Source: Cupriavidus basilensis
Lineage (GTDB): Bacteria; Pseudomonadota; Gammaproteobacteria; Burkholderiales; Burkholderiaceae
Direction of reading: 5' to 3'
Length of the DNA stretch: 64,000 nt
Assembly (NCBI RefSeq): GCF_000876015.1
Contig: NZ_BBQM01000019.1
Span: 186,001 to 250,000 of the forward strand
The notes beneath the pieces are model-generated. The model did not search any database, was not told the DNA's origin, and saw only the letters and a program-made list of their open reading frames with translations. The translations under genes were made by a program, and so were the position numbers. Numbering within the stretch: the first letter of the stretch is position 1; the number at the start of each line of letters is the position of its first letter. Positions 8,615 through 16,852 of this stretch are shown here, one piece after another.

Positions 8615-9697
8615 TCAGGCTATCGTGAGCAGGCGCCGGGGATTTTCCACCAGGATGGCGTCGACGTCCGCCTGGCTGAATCCGCGCTGGCGCATGCGCG
8701 GCGCGATGTTGGCGAACATGTGCTGATAGCCATGTCCGCCATACCGGCCCAGCCGGGTGCGCGTGCAGATGTCCTGGCTCATCAGGACCTGATCGCGATG
8801 GCCCCGCTCCACCAGCAGCCGGACCATCTTCAGCCTGGCGCCGTCGTTCGGCATGTCGATCTCGCTGGACATCGGATAGTAGCTCTGCTCCCAGCCGAAG
8901 AGATCGAACTCGATCACGCAACCGGTATCCGCCAGGCGCAGCAGGCGGTCGTCGTCGAAGATGGTGCGGTCCACATGGCTGATGATCACGCGCCCGACGC
9001 CGTGCCCGGCCGCCTCGATGAACGACACGATCTCCGCGGGCTGGTCCGGATGCCGGCCCGGATGCACGTTGATGGCGGCGCCGGTCTCGGCCTGCGCGAT
9101 CAGGGCGCCGCGCATCACGCGCTGCTCGAGCTCGGTCCACGGCGACTGGCAGCCGATCTCGCCGATGATGCCGGCACGGATCCCGGTGCCCCACGCGCCC
9201 TGCGTCAGCTGCGCGATCATCTCGGCGGCAAAGCTGTCGACGGTCCTTTCGTGATTCGCGGGGTCCTGGTAGGCATGCACGTAGTGGCCGCAGCCCATCA
9301 CGATGTGGGCGCCGGTGGTGCGCGCGATCCGCGCCAGCCCCGCCGGGTCGGGCTTGAGCCCGCCATTCGTCAGGTCGACGATGGTGCGCCCGCCCGCGCC
9401 CATCATCTCGCGCACCTCCTCGACGGCCACGTCGATCTGGTCGAGCTGGTAGTTCTTCAGGTACGACTTCTGGCCATTGCCGATGCCCCAGCAATTGCAC
9501 AGCGTGATCTCCGCTTCCTGCGCGGCCGGGCCGCCGGCGAGCAGCGACGGCGGCGGCGTCAGGTCGATGAGCAGGTGCTCGTGCATCAGCGTCGGGCCGA
9601 GCTCGCCCGGATTGACCGGCCCGAGCACGGTCTGGACGATTCCTCTTGTTTTTCCCGGCGTCTGGTCAGGGTTCGCATTCATGGCAATTTCGAACAT
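8615..9697 (-). CDS. phosphotriesterase-like (PTE-family) metal hydrolase
   Basis: 360 residues, TIM-barrel amidohydrolase of the PTE family. Metal ligands are in place: HEH in TLMHEHLLID near residue 40, a bridging-ligand segment GIIGEIG near residue 178, His in INVHPGRHP near 211, His in VIISHVDRT near 241, and Asp in SQDICTRTRL near 306. The bridging residue is Glu as in bacterial PTE-homology proteins and not the carboxylated Lys of true phosphotriesterases, so a lactonase or amide/ester hydrolase is likelier than organophosphate activity. The start is uncertain: ATG 9697 or ATG 9682 (MNANPDQ). It sits between the transporter and tetR. Confidence 0.82.
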   Translation of the reverse strand: MFEIAMNANPDQTPGKTRGIVQTVLGPVNPGELGPTLMHEHLLIDLTPPPSLLAGGPAAQEAEITLCNCWGIGNGQKSYLKNYQLDQIDVAVEEVREMMGAGGRTIVDLTNGGLKPDPAGLARIARTTGAHIVMGCGHYVHAYQDPANHERTVDSFAAEMIAQLTQGAWGTGIRAGIIGEIGCQSPWTELEQRVMRGALIAQAETGAAINVHPGRHPDQPAEIVSFIEAAGHGVGRVIISHVDRTIFDDDRLLRLADTGCVIEFDLFGWEQSYYPMSSEIDMPNDGARLKMVRLLVERGHRDQVLMSQDICTRTRLGRYGGHGYQHMFANIAPRMRQRGFSQADVDAILVENPRRLLTIA

Positions 9698-9771
9698 GCG
9701 TGTGCAGTTTCACAAGGGCCGCTCGAACGATAGCTGGAGCGGTCGCGCGGCCCGGGGGGATCCGGAGCGGT

Positions 9772-11109
9772 TCAGTCCAGGCGCGCGTGCGCCGCGTCCC
9801 GGATCGTCAGGACGGCGGGCAGCGAGACCAGCGCGACCAAAGCGAGGAACGTGCCCGCCGCGGTCGCCGCGCCGGTGCCCTGGATGATCCACGTCACCGT
9901 CAGCGGCGCAAACCCGCCGAACAGCCCGGCGCAGGCCCCGGCAACCGAGATGCCCGTGGTGCGGATGTAGGTCGGGAAGGCTTCGGTGAGGTAGGCCGGG
10001 CCGGCGCCGGCCAGCAGCGAGTAGAGCGCCACCAGCGAACACTGCACGGCCAGGAACACCGGCACCGATCCGGGGTGCGACAGGACCGCGCCGTAGAGCG
10101 GATACGACAGCACCAGGAAACCGGCGCATCCGGCCAGCAATACCGGCTTGCGGCCGATGCGGTCGGATACGTGGCCGAACGCCGGCGCCAGCACCGCCGT
10201 CAGCGCCAGCGCGATGGTCACCGACCACAGCGTTTCGCTGCGCGTGAGGCCGCCGTAGGTCTGGCCGAAGGTCGGCATGTACACGGTCACCATGTAGGAG
10301 GCCACGCCCCAGATGGCCACGAAGACGATGGCGTGCAGGATGCGCCGGAAAAAATCCGCCCGCGACAGCCGGCCCGACGGCGACGCGGACCGATAGACCG
10401 GCGGCTCCGCGATGTTGCGGCGCATGTACGCGCCGACCGGCCCGAGCACCGCGCCCAGCAGGAACGGAATCCGCCAGCCCCAGCCTTCGAGGTCCGCGGC
10501 GCCGAGCGAGGACGCCAGGATCGCCGTCACGCCCGACCCCAGCAGCAGCCCGATCGCGATGCTGGATTGCTGGAACGCGCCGACGAAGCCGCGCCGGCCC
10601 TCGCCCGCCCACTCGGTGATGAACGCGGTCGCGCTGCCCCATTCGCCGCCGGCGGCAAAGCCCTGCACCAGCCGCGCCAGCACCAGCAGGACCGGCGCCA
10701 GCACGCCGGCCGTGGCGTAGGTCGGCAGGATGCCGATGGCGACCGTGCTCCCGGCCATGAGGAAGATGGTCAGCGTGAGCACCGTCTTGCGGCCGCGCCG
10801 GTCCGCGAGATGGCCCAGGACGATGCTGCCCACCGGCCGCGCCACGAAGCCGACGCCCAGCGTGGCGAAGGCGATCAGCAGCGAGCCCACCCCGCTTGCC
10901 GACGGAAAGAAGCTCCTGGCGATGATGGCCGCCAGGAAACCATAGACGCCGAAGTCATACCACTCGAGGATGTTCCCCGCGACGCCGGCGACGACCGCCT
11001 TGCGCCTCGCCTTCGCGCCGCCTCGCGGCGCCGCGCCGGACTGCGCCGCAGGCGGCCCGCTGGTTGAATCCGTGCCTGAGTCCGTTCTTGAATCGGTCAT
11101 TGCGTTCAT
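9772..11109 (-). CDS. MFS transporter, metabolite:H+ symporter (MHS) type
   Basis: 445 residues with 12 predicted membrane helices. Typical MHS features are present: VVAGVAGNILEWYDFGVYGFLA in TM1, FVARPVGSIVLGHLADRRGRKT between TM2 and TM3, GFAAGGEWGSATAFITEWAGEGRRGF, and HVSDRIGRKP in the second half. Relatives carry proline, betaine, dicarboxylates, citrate or shikimate. The N-terminal ~35 residues are Ser/Thr/Ala-rich and end in a basic stretch. ATG 11109 is chosen over TTG 11115. Its place between porin and hydrolase suggests it imports the island's substrate across the inner membrane. Confidence 0.88.
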   Translation of the reverse strand: MNAMTDSRTDSGTDSTSGPPAAQSGAAPRGGAKARRKAVVAGVAGNILEWYDFGVYGFLAAIIARSFFPSASGVGSLLIAFATLGVGFVARPVGSIVLGHLADRRGRKTVLTLTIFLMAGSTVAIGILPTYATAGVLAPVLLVLARLVQGFAAGGEWGSATAFITEWAGEGRRGFVGAFQQSSIAIGLLLGSGVTAILASSLGAADLEGWGWRIPFLLGAVLGPVGAYMRRNIAEPPVYRSASPSGRLSRADFFRRILHAIVFVAIWGVASYMVTVYMPTFGQTYGGLTRSETLWSVTIALALTAVLAPAFGHVSDRIGRKPVLLAGCAGFLVLSYPLYGAVLSHPGSVPVFLAVQCSLVALYSLLAGAGPAYLTEAFPTYIRTTGISVAGACAGLFGGFAPLTVTWIIQGTGAATAAGTFLALVALVSLPAVLTIRDAAHARLD

Positions 11110-11155
11110 GGCCAAGCCCTGCCTGTTCGTTCGGTTTCGGAATCGGGATGCGGCA

Positions 11156-12247
11156 TCAGAATTTGTGCCGGATGCCCACGCGCAATCCCAGCTGACGGTC
11201 GTTGCCCGAGGCCGGGTTTGTCGTCAGGATCGCGTGGGTCTGCGCGCTGGCGTCCTGGAAGTTCGCCATGAAATACACGTCGGTGCGTTTCGAGAGCAGG
11301 TAGTCCACGGCGCCGTTGTACGTGTTCCACCGATAGTCGCCCAGCTTCGAGTACGTATAGGCCGAGACCAGGATCCAGCTCGGCGTCAGCCAGTACGCCA
11401 CGGTGAGCGACGCGTTGTGCAGCGTCTCCGACGGCGCGCCCTTCGGCTCCAGCCGGGTGTTGGTGTACAGCCCGCTGACCGCCACCTTGTCGAACTTGTA
11501 CGCCGCGCCCGCGCCGACGGTGCGGTAGTCGTCGAGAACGATCGTCTGGGCCGCGTTCGCGGCCGCGCCGAACAGGAAGGGCACGCCGAGCGCGCTGGCC
11601 GACTTGGCCGCGTACTGCTTGATCCCCGTGGCCGCCACCACCGCGTTGAACGGGCCCGCGGCATAGGCCGCGCTGAAGCTGTATGCGCGCCCGCCGTTGG
11701 TGGTGCTGGTGCCGTCCTCGGCAAAGCTGTACTGCCCGTTCAGGGTCAGGCCGCCGATGCTGGGACTGCTGTAGACGACCGTGTTGTTCAGCCACGCGCC
11801 GGAGATGCGGTCCATGTCGCCCGGCGTGAACGAATAGATGCCGGTGTAGTAGCCCGGGTGATAGCGGATCAGGCTCACCATCTGGTCGAAGCGCCGGCCC
11901 AGCGTCAGCGTGCCGAAGCGCTCGGAGGCCAGGCCGACATAGGCCTGCCGCCCGAACAGCAGGCCGCCCTGCCGGCTCGCGCCGGTGTCCGACATGAAGC
12001 CGCCTTCGAGGTTGAAGATGGCCGACAGGTCGCCCGAGATGCTTTCGCTGCCGCGGAAACCGAAACGGTTCCCCTGGCTGATGCTGTCGTCCATCTTCAC
12101 CTGGTTGTGGCCGCCCACATTGCTGAGGTAGGTCACGCCGGCGTCGATCGAGCCGTAAACCGTCACGCCCGAGGTCTGGGCCTGCGCCCCGCCCGCCAGG
12201 CCGAACAGGGCTGCACCGGCCGCCCATGCCTTGCTCCATGTATTCAA
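11156..12247 (-). CDS. Gram-negative porin (Bordetella/Burkholderia type)
   Basis: 363 residues. A signal peptide (MNTWSKAWAAGAALFGLAGGAQA, cut before QTSGVTVYG) precedes a 16-strand-type trimeric porin. Family marks are VTVYGSIDAGVTYLS, GNRFGFRGSESISGDLSAIFNLEGGF, LFGRQAYVGLASERFGTLTLGRRFD, and the terminal QLGLRVGIRHKF ending in Phe for outer-membrane assembly. The start is a TTG at 12247, supported by an AAGGGGAG site 7 nt upstream; the nearby ATG at 12237 is in another frame. It heads the minus-strand operon and likely brings the catabolic substrate through the outer membrane. Confidence 0.9.
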   Translation of the reverse strand: MNTWSKAWAAGAALFGLAGGAQAQTSGVTVYGSIDAGVTYLSNVGGHNQVKMDDSISQGNRFGFRGSESISGDLSAIFNLEGGFMSDTGASRQGGLLFGRQAYVGLASERFGTLTLGRRFDQMVSLIRYHPGYYTGIYSFTPGDMDRISGAWLNNTVVYSSPSIGGLTLNGQYSFAEDGTSTTNGGRAYSFSAAYAAGPFNAVVAATGIKQYAAKSASALGVPFLFGAAANAAQTIVLDDYRTVGAGAAYKFDKVAVSGLYTNTRLEPKGAPSETLHNASLTVAYWLTPSWILVSAYTYSKLGDYRWNTYNGAVDYLLSKRTDVYFMANFQDASAQTHAILTTNPASGNDRQLGLRVGIRHKF

Positions 12248-12405
12248 GTCTTGCTCCCCTTGTGTCGTGTGCGTCCGTCTTCATTCAACTCGCCGTGCCT
12301 CGCGCCGCGCCGCGGCGGAAAAAATCGAGGCATGGCACCGGCTACGCAATGTGCATGCCAGACCTGTACGACGTTCTATGATTGTCGATACCAAGGTCAG
12401 TTTAT

Positions 12406-12430
12406 TTATTGTTCGGTGTACAACGAATAG
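12406..12430. promoter_or_regulatory. operator-like site B upstream of porin operon
   Basis: Contains TTGTTCGGTGTACAA, an imperfect dyad (TTGTTC/GTACAA around GGT) closely related to sites C and D. It lies about 160 bp before the porin start in the divergent spacer 12248-12722. The remainder of that 475-bp spacer is GC-rich with short GGGGACGA repeats near 12490-12530 and holds no gene. Confidence 0.5.
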
Positions 12431-12608
12431 GTGATTACGCGTATTACGACCGTGCGCGGCGCGCCGGCCGGGATCGCGCGGCGCCGCCGCGGACGAGCAG
12501 GGGACGAGCCGGGGGCAGTCCGGGGACGAACCAGGATGAAGCGCGGCGCCTCGATTCCGTGCATCGGCGCGCCGGCCGGCACAAGATCAGTGCCGCCAGA
12601 CTATAAAT

Positions 12609-12659
12609 TTATTGTACGATGAACAATGTATTGAAAAACGACGAACAATGATCCAATAT
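12609..12659 (+). promoter_or_regulatory. Bug-receptor operon promoter with operator-like site C
   Basis: Candidate promoter: -35 TTGAAA (12631-12636), 17-bp spacer, -10 CAATAT (12654-12659), about 60 bp before the Bug receptor ATG. Site C (12609-12633), with core TTGTACGATGAACAA, overlaps the -35, as expected for a repressor site. A half-site (GAACAAT) recurs in the spacer at 12643-12649. Confidence 0.5.
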
Positions 12660-12722
12660 CGGCGGCGCCGGGCACGCGAACGCGGGCGGCCGGCTCCCTC
12701 GAAGATTGAATTGGAGTGCTTC

Positions 12723-13694
12723 ATGCGTAGTTTCCTTTCGGCGATCGCCACTGCCGGCGCCGCCCTTGCCGGCATCGTCGTTTCCCAGCCGTCCTTCGCG
12801 CAGCCCTACCCCTCGCGGCCCGTGACGGTCGTCGCGCCGGTGCCGGCCGGCGGCACGGGGGACACGATCGCCCGGCTCATGGCCACGAAGCTGCAGGAGC
12901 GGCTGCACCAGCCGTTCGTCGTGGACAACCGCCCCGGCGCCAACACGACCATCGGCGCCGGCTTCGTGGCGAAGGCGAAGGCCGACGGCTATACGCTGCT
13001 CATCACGGGCGCCCCGACGTTTACGATCAATCCGCTGCTCTATCCGAACGCGCGCTACGGCGCCGCCAGCTTCGACTACCTGGGCATCGTCGCGGCGATG
13101 CCGATGGTCATGCTGACCTACCCCGGATCGCCGCTGAAGACCGTCGCGGACGTGGTCGCGGCGGCGCGCAAGGAGCCCGGCAGCCTGGCCTACGGCTCCT
13201 TCGGCAACGGCTCCATGCCGAACATCATTGCCGAGAGCTTCGCCATGAAGGCCGGCGTGTCGCTGCTGCACGTGCCGTTCCAGGGCAGCGCGCCTTCGCT
13301 GACCTCGCTGATGGGCAAGCAGACCGCGCTGGCAATCGACAGCGTGGTGGCCGCGGCGCCCTTCATCCAGTCCGGCGCGCTGGTCCCGATCGCGGTGGCG
13401 TCCCGGACCCGCGCCGCGCTGCTGCCGCAGGTGCCCACGTTCATCGAGCAGGGCGTGCCGGAATTCGTGTTCGACAACTGGGTCGGCGTCGTCGCGCCCA
13501 GGGGGCTTGCGCCCGAGGTATCGGCGCGCCTCGAAGCCGAACTCAAGGCCGTGGTGCAGGACCCGGAGGTGCAGAAGAAGCTCGGCGCGCTGGGCTTCTC
13601 GGCAAGCTGGCAGGACGGCGCGGCGTTCCGGCGGCGCGCCGCCGCCGAGATGGCGCAGAACGTCACGGTGGTCGAGAAGGCGAAGCTGAAGTGA
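12723..13694 (+). CDS. Bug-family periplasmic receptor (TctC-like), orphan
   Basis: 323 residues. Signal peptide MRSFLSAIATAGAALAGIVVSQPSFAQ, then the Bug/TctC fold: YPSRPVTVVAPVPAGGTGDTIARLMA, VVDNRPGANTTIGAGFVAKAKADGYTLL, LAYGSFGNGSMPN, PFQGSAPSLTSLMGKQ. Bug proteins bind carboxylates, amides or amino acids in the periplasm. No tctA/tctB membrane genes are in the window, so it is an orphan, as is very common in Burkholderiales; it may deliver to another transporter or act in sensing. ATG 12723 follows GGAGTG. It begins the plus-strand arm of the island and is 69 bp ahead of the amidase. Confidence 0.9.
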   Translation: MRSFLSAIATAGAALAGIVVSQPSFAQPYPSRPVTVVAPVPAGGTGDTIARLMATKLQERLHQPFVVDNRPGANTTIGAGFVAKAKADGYTLLITGAPTFTINPLLYPNARYGAASFDYLGIVAAMPMVMLTYPGSPLKTVADVVAAARKEPGSLAYGSFGNGSMPNIIAESFAMKAGVSLLHVPFQGSAPSLTSLMGKQTALAIDSVVAAAPFIQSGALVPIAVASRTRAALLPQVPTFIEQGVPEFVFDNWVGVVAPRGLAPEVSARLEAELKAVVQDPEVQKKLGALGFSASWQDGAAFRRRAAAEMAQNVTVVEKAKLK

Positions 13695-13763
13695 TGCCCG
13701 CGCCGACCCGCCCGCCATTTCCCGCGGCGCCGGACACGGCCCGCGCCACCACAAGAGAGACCC

Positions 13764-15290
13764 ATGACCGCCGAGCTTGCTGAACTCACCGCCCCCGTGC
13801 TGCGATCGCTGATCCGGTCCCGCGAAATATCGCCCGTCGAGCTGCTGCAGTCGTGCATCCGCCGCATCGAAGCCGTCAATCCCTACGTGAACGCCGTCAC
13901 CGCGACGTGCTACGAGCGTGCGGAGGCGGAAGCGCGCGCCGCCGAGCGCGCGCTTGCCCGGGGCGAGCCCGTGGGCATCCTTCACGGGCTGCCGATGGGC
14001 GTCAAGGACCTGGAGGAGACCGCCGGCCTGCTGACCACCTATGGCTCGCCGCTATACCGCGGCAACGTCCCCGCGCGCGACAACGTGCTGGTCGGCCGCC
14101 TGCGCGCCGCCGGCGCCATCCTCGTGGGCAAGACCAACGTGCCCGAGTTCGGCGCCGGCGCCAACACCCGCAATCCGGTGTGGGGCGCCACCGGCAACCC
14201 CTTCGACGCGCGCCTGAACGCGGGCGGCTCGTCCGGCGGCTCGGCCGCGGCGCTGGCCTGCGACATGCTGCCGGTCTGCACGGGGTCCGATACGGGAGGC
14301 TCGCTGCGCATCCCGGCGGCCAAGTGCGGCGTGGTCGGCATGCGCCCGTCCCCGGGACTGGTGCCGAGCGAGCGGCGGCTGCTGGGCTGGTCGCCGCTGT
14401 CGGTGGTGGGGCCGATGGGCCGCACCGTGGCCGAGACCGCGCTGCAGCTCGCGGCGACGGCGGGCCTGTGCGACGCGGAGCCCCTGAGCCAGGACGCCAA
14501 TCCGCACGACTTCCTGGACCTGCGCGGCACCGACCTCGGCGCGCTGCGCGTCGGCTTCACCGAGGATTTCGGCGCGTGCGAGGTCGACGAAGAGATCCGC
14601 GCCACGTTCCGGGAGCGCATCGCCCGGATCTCCGGCTTCTTCGCCGCGTGCGAACCGGTCGACTTCGCCCGCGAGCCGCTCGGCGACGTGCACCGCTGCT
14701 TCGACGTCATGCGCGCCCAGGCCTTCGTCGCCGCGATGCGCGGGGCCTACGAGCGGGACCCCGGCTCGATCGGCCCGAACGCGCGCGCCAACTACGAGAT
14801 CGGCGCTGCGCTCTCCCTGGCCGACACGGCGTGGGCGCACGCGGAGCAGACCAGGATCTTCCGCGCGTTCCAGCGGCTGTATTCGCGCTTCGACGTGATA
14901 CTGGCTCCGACCACGCCGGTGTCGCCCTTCCCGTGGACCCGGCCCCATGCCGAAGCCATCAACGGCCGGCCGCTGCCCAACTACTACCGCTGGCTCGACC
15001 TGACCTACGTCGTCACGCTAGCCACCAACCCGGCGCTGTCGCTGCCGTGCGGGCGCGACCGGCAAGGGCTGCCCTTCGGCCTGCAGGTGATCGCGCCCTT
15101 CCGGCGCGACCGGCGCCTGCTGGAGATCGGCGCGGCGCTCGAAGCCGCGTTCGACGCGCACGCGGCGCTGCGCCGCCCGCGCCCGGACCTCGACGCATTG
15201 CGCGCGGGCACGGCCTCGCTGCGGTCCATCGTCACCCATCCGCCGCTGGCGGCGGAAACCGCGGGCAGCGCCCCGATCTCCGTCGTCTGA
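13764..15290 (+). CDS. amidase-signature family amidase
   Basis: 508 residues, full length for the family. The Ser-cisSer-Lys triad is visible: Lys81 in GLPMGVKDLEET, the cis-Ser in NAGGSSGGSAAA (Ser157), and nucleophile Ser180 in TGSDTGGSLRIPA. No signal peptide, so cytosolic. Amidases of this type hydrolyse amides of carboxylic acids, N-acyl amino acids or similar. The start ATG 13764 follows AGAGAG. Next to an aminotransferase and a beta-keto acid cleavage enzyme, it likely releases an amino acid from an amide. It is not GatA: no gatB/gatC is nearby. Confidence 0.9.
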   Translation: MTAELAELTAPVLRSLIRSREISPVELLQSCIRRIEAVNPYVNAVTATCYERAEAEARAAERALARGEPVGILHGLPMGVKDLEETAGLLTTYGSPLYRGNVPARDNVLVGRLRAAGAILVGKTNVPEFGAGANTRNPVWGATGNPFDARLNAGGSSGGSAAALACDMLPVCTGSDTGGSLRIPAAKCGVVGMRPSPGLVPSERRLLGWSPLSVVGPMGRTVAETALQLAATAGLCDAEPLSQDANPHDFLDLRGTDLGALRVGFTEDFGACEVDEEIRATFRERIARISGFFAACEPVDFAREPLGDVHRCFDVMRAQAFVAAMRGAYERDPGSIGPNARANYEIGAALSLADTAWAHAEQTRIFRAFQRLYSRFDVILAPTTPVSPFPWTRPHAEAINGRPLPNYYRWLDLTYVVTLATNPALSLPCGRDRQGLPFGLQVIAPFRRDRRLLEIGAALEAAFDAHAALRRPRPDLDALRAGTASLRSIVTHPPLAAETAGSAPISVV

Positions 15291-15316
15291 GCCGGCGCCC
15301 GCATCGCTTGCGCCGA

Positions 15317-15341
15317 TTAATTGTACGGTGTACAGTAATTG
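15317..15341. promoter_or_regulatory. operator-like site D ahead of aminotransferase
   Basis: Core TTGTACGGTGTACAGTAA contains the dyad TGTAC-GGT-GTACA. It lies 40 bp before the aminotransferase ATG and just after the amidase stop, so the aminotransferase/BKACE pair may have its own regulated promoter. A possible -35 (TTGTAC, 15321-15326) sits inside the site. Confidence 0.55.
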
Positions 15342-15380
15342 CACAGTACACATTTCAATAACCTTCGGAACCGCATCATC

Positions 15381-16703
15381 ATGGATCCACATCTCTTCGC
15401 GGTCGACACCGCCCCGATCGCCACCGCGGTGGCCGAGGCGGCCGACCGCTATGCCAGGCGCAACCCCGCCAGCCAGAAGCAGTTCGACCTGGCCTCGCGC
15501 TACATGCCTGGCGGCAACACGCGCTCGGTCCTGTTCTACGCCCCGTTCCCGCTGGCGATGGCGCGCGGCGACGGGTGCCGCCTGTGGGACGCCGACGGCC
15601 ATGCCTACGTGGATTTCATCGCGGAATTCACGGCCGGCATCTACGGCCACTCCAACCCCGTGATCCGCCGCGCCATCGACGACGCGCTGGATGCCGGGAT
15701 CAACCTGAGCGGGCACAACGTGCTGGAGGCAAGGCTGGCCAGCCTCATCTGCGAGCGCTTCCCCTCGGTCGACGTGGTGCGCTTCACCAACTCGGGCACC
15801 GAGGCCAACCTCATGGCCATCTCGGCGGCGAAGATCCACACCGGCCGCGCCAAGGTCGTCGTCTTCGGCGGCGGGTATCACGGCGGCGTGCTCACGTTCG
15901 CCAGGGGCAACACCCCGGTCAACGTGCCGCACGATTTCCTGATCGCCTCGTACAACGATCTCGACAGCGTCCGCGCGCTGTTCGCGGCCAACCCGCGGGA
16001 CATCGCCGCGGTGGTGGTCGAGCCCATGCAGGGCGCTTCCGGATGCATCGAAGCCAAGGTGGAATTCCTGCGCGGCCTGCGGGAACTGGTGTCCCGGCAG
16101 GGCGCGCTGCTGGTCTTCGACGAAGTCATGACCTCGCGCCTGGCTCCGGGCGGCCTGCAGGAAAAGCTGGGCATCCACGCCGACCTGACCACGCTGGGCA
16201 AGTACATCGGCGGCGGCATGTCGTTCGGGGCCTTCGGCGGCCGCGCCGACATCATGTCCCAGTTCGACCCGCGCCGCACCGACGCGACGCCGCATGCCGG
16301 CACCTTCAACAACAACGTGCTGACGATGGCCGCCGGCGCCGCGGGCCTGTCCCGGATCTACACCGCGGAGGCCGCGGTGCGCCTGAACGCGCTTGGCGAC
16401 ACCTTGCGCGACCGGCTGAACCGGATCTGCAGGGACAACGGCGCGGCCCTGCAGTTCACCGGCGTGGGCTCGCTGATGAACCTCCAGGCCGGCACGCACG
16501 AGATCCGCTCGACCGCCGACATCCTGCCCGGCGGCAACGCCATCAAGGATCTCTTCTTCTTCCACATGATCGAGAACGGCGTGTACCTCGCGCGCCGCGG
16601 TTTCGTCGTGCTCAGCGTTCCTGTCGGCCAGGAGGAAATCGACCGGTTCGTCAATGCGTTCACGAGCTTCGTGCGCCAGTACGGGCATTTCTTCCCCGCC
16701 TGA
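15381..16703 (+). CDS. class III aminotransferase, beta-amino-acid type
   Basis: 440 residues, PLP fold type I, glutamate-1-semialdehyde-mutase-like subgroup. Visible motifs are RYMPGGNTRSVLFYAPFPL, FIAEFTAGIYGHS, FTNSGTEANLMA, cofactor Asp248 in LLVFDEVMTSR, Lys274 in TTLGKYIGGGMSFGAFGG, and GTFNNNVLTMAAG. These segments closely resemble the beta-phenylalanine aminotransferase of Variovorax as I remember it, including the Arg in NTRS that binds the substrate carboxylate. The expected reaction is beta-amino acid to beta-keto acid with 2-oxoglutarate. ATG 15381 is chosen over TTG 15339, which lies in the operator. No strong ribosome site is seen. Heme-pathway HemL is excluded by the divergent active-site context and neighbours. 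Confidence 0.85.
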   Translation: MDPHLFAVDTAPIATAVAEAADRYARRNPASQKQFDLASRYMPGGNTRSVLFYAPFPLAMARGDGCRLWDADGHAYVDFIAEFTAGIYGHSNPVIRRAIDDALDAGINLSGHNVLEARLASLICERFPSVDVVRFTNSGTEANLMAISAAKIHTGRAKVVVFGGGYHGGVLTFARGNTPVNVPHDFLIASYNDLDSVRALFAANPRDIAAVVVEPMQGASGCIEAKVEFLRGLRELVSRQGALLVFDEVMTSRLAPGGLQEKLGIHADLTTLGKYIGGGMSFGAFGGRADIMSQFDPRRTDATPHAGTFNNNVLTMAAGAAGLSRIYTAEAAVRLNALGDTLRDRLNRICRDNGAALQFTGVGSLMNLQAGTHEIRSTADILPGGNAIKDLFFFHMIENGVYLARRGFVVLSVPVGQEEIDRFVNAFTSFVRQYGHFFPA

Positions 16704-16852
16704 AGCACGGGCGCGCCGGTCCCGCAGGCGCCGCAAGGCGGGCGCCCGCGGGAGCGGCCGGCAGCGTTTTCCCCGCCGACATCGAGACCAGCGACACCGG
16801 AAAGACCGGCAACGACTGGCGCAGCGGCATTCATCAACCCGGAGACAAAAAA

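Noticed and set aside
12237..12284. ATG start near the porin (frame MEQGMGG...)
   Set aside because: Out of frame with the porin. TTG 12247 with a good ribosome site gives a proper signal peptide.
13764..15290. Amidase as GatA subunit of the tRNA amidotransferase
   Set aside because: No gatB or gatC is nearby and the setting is catabolic.
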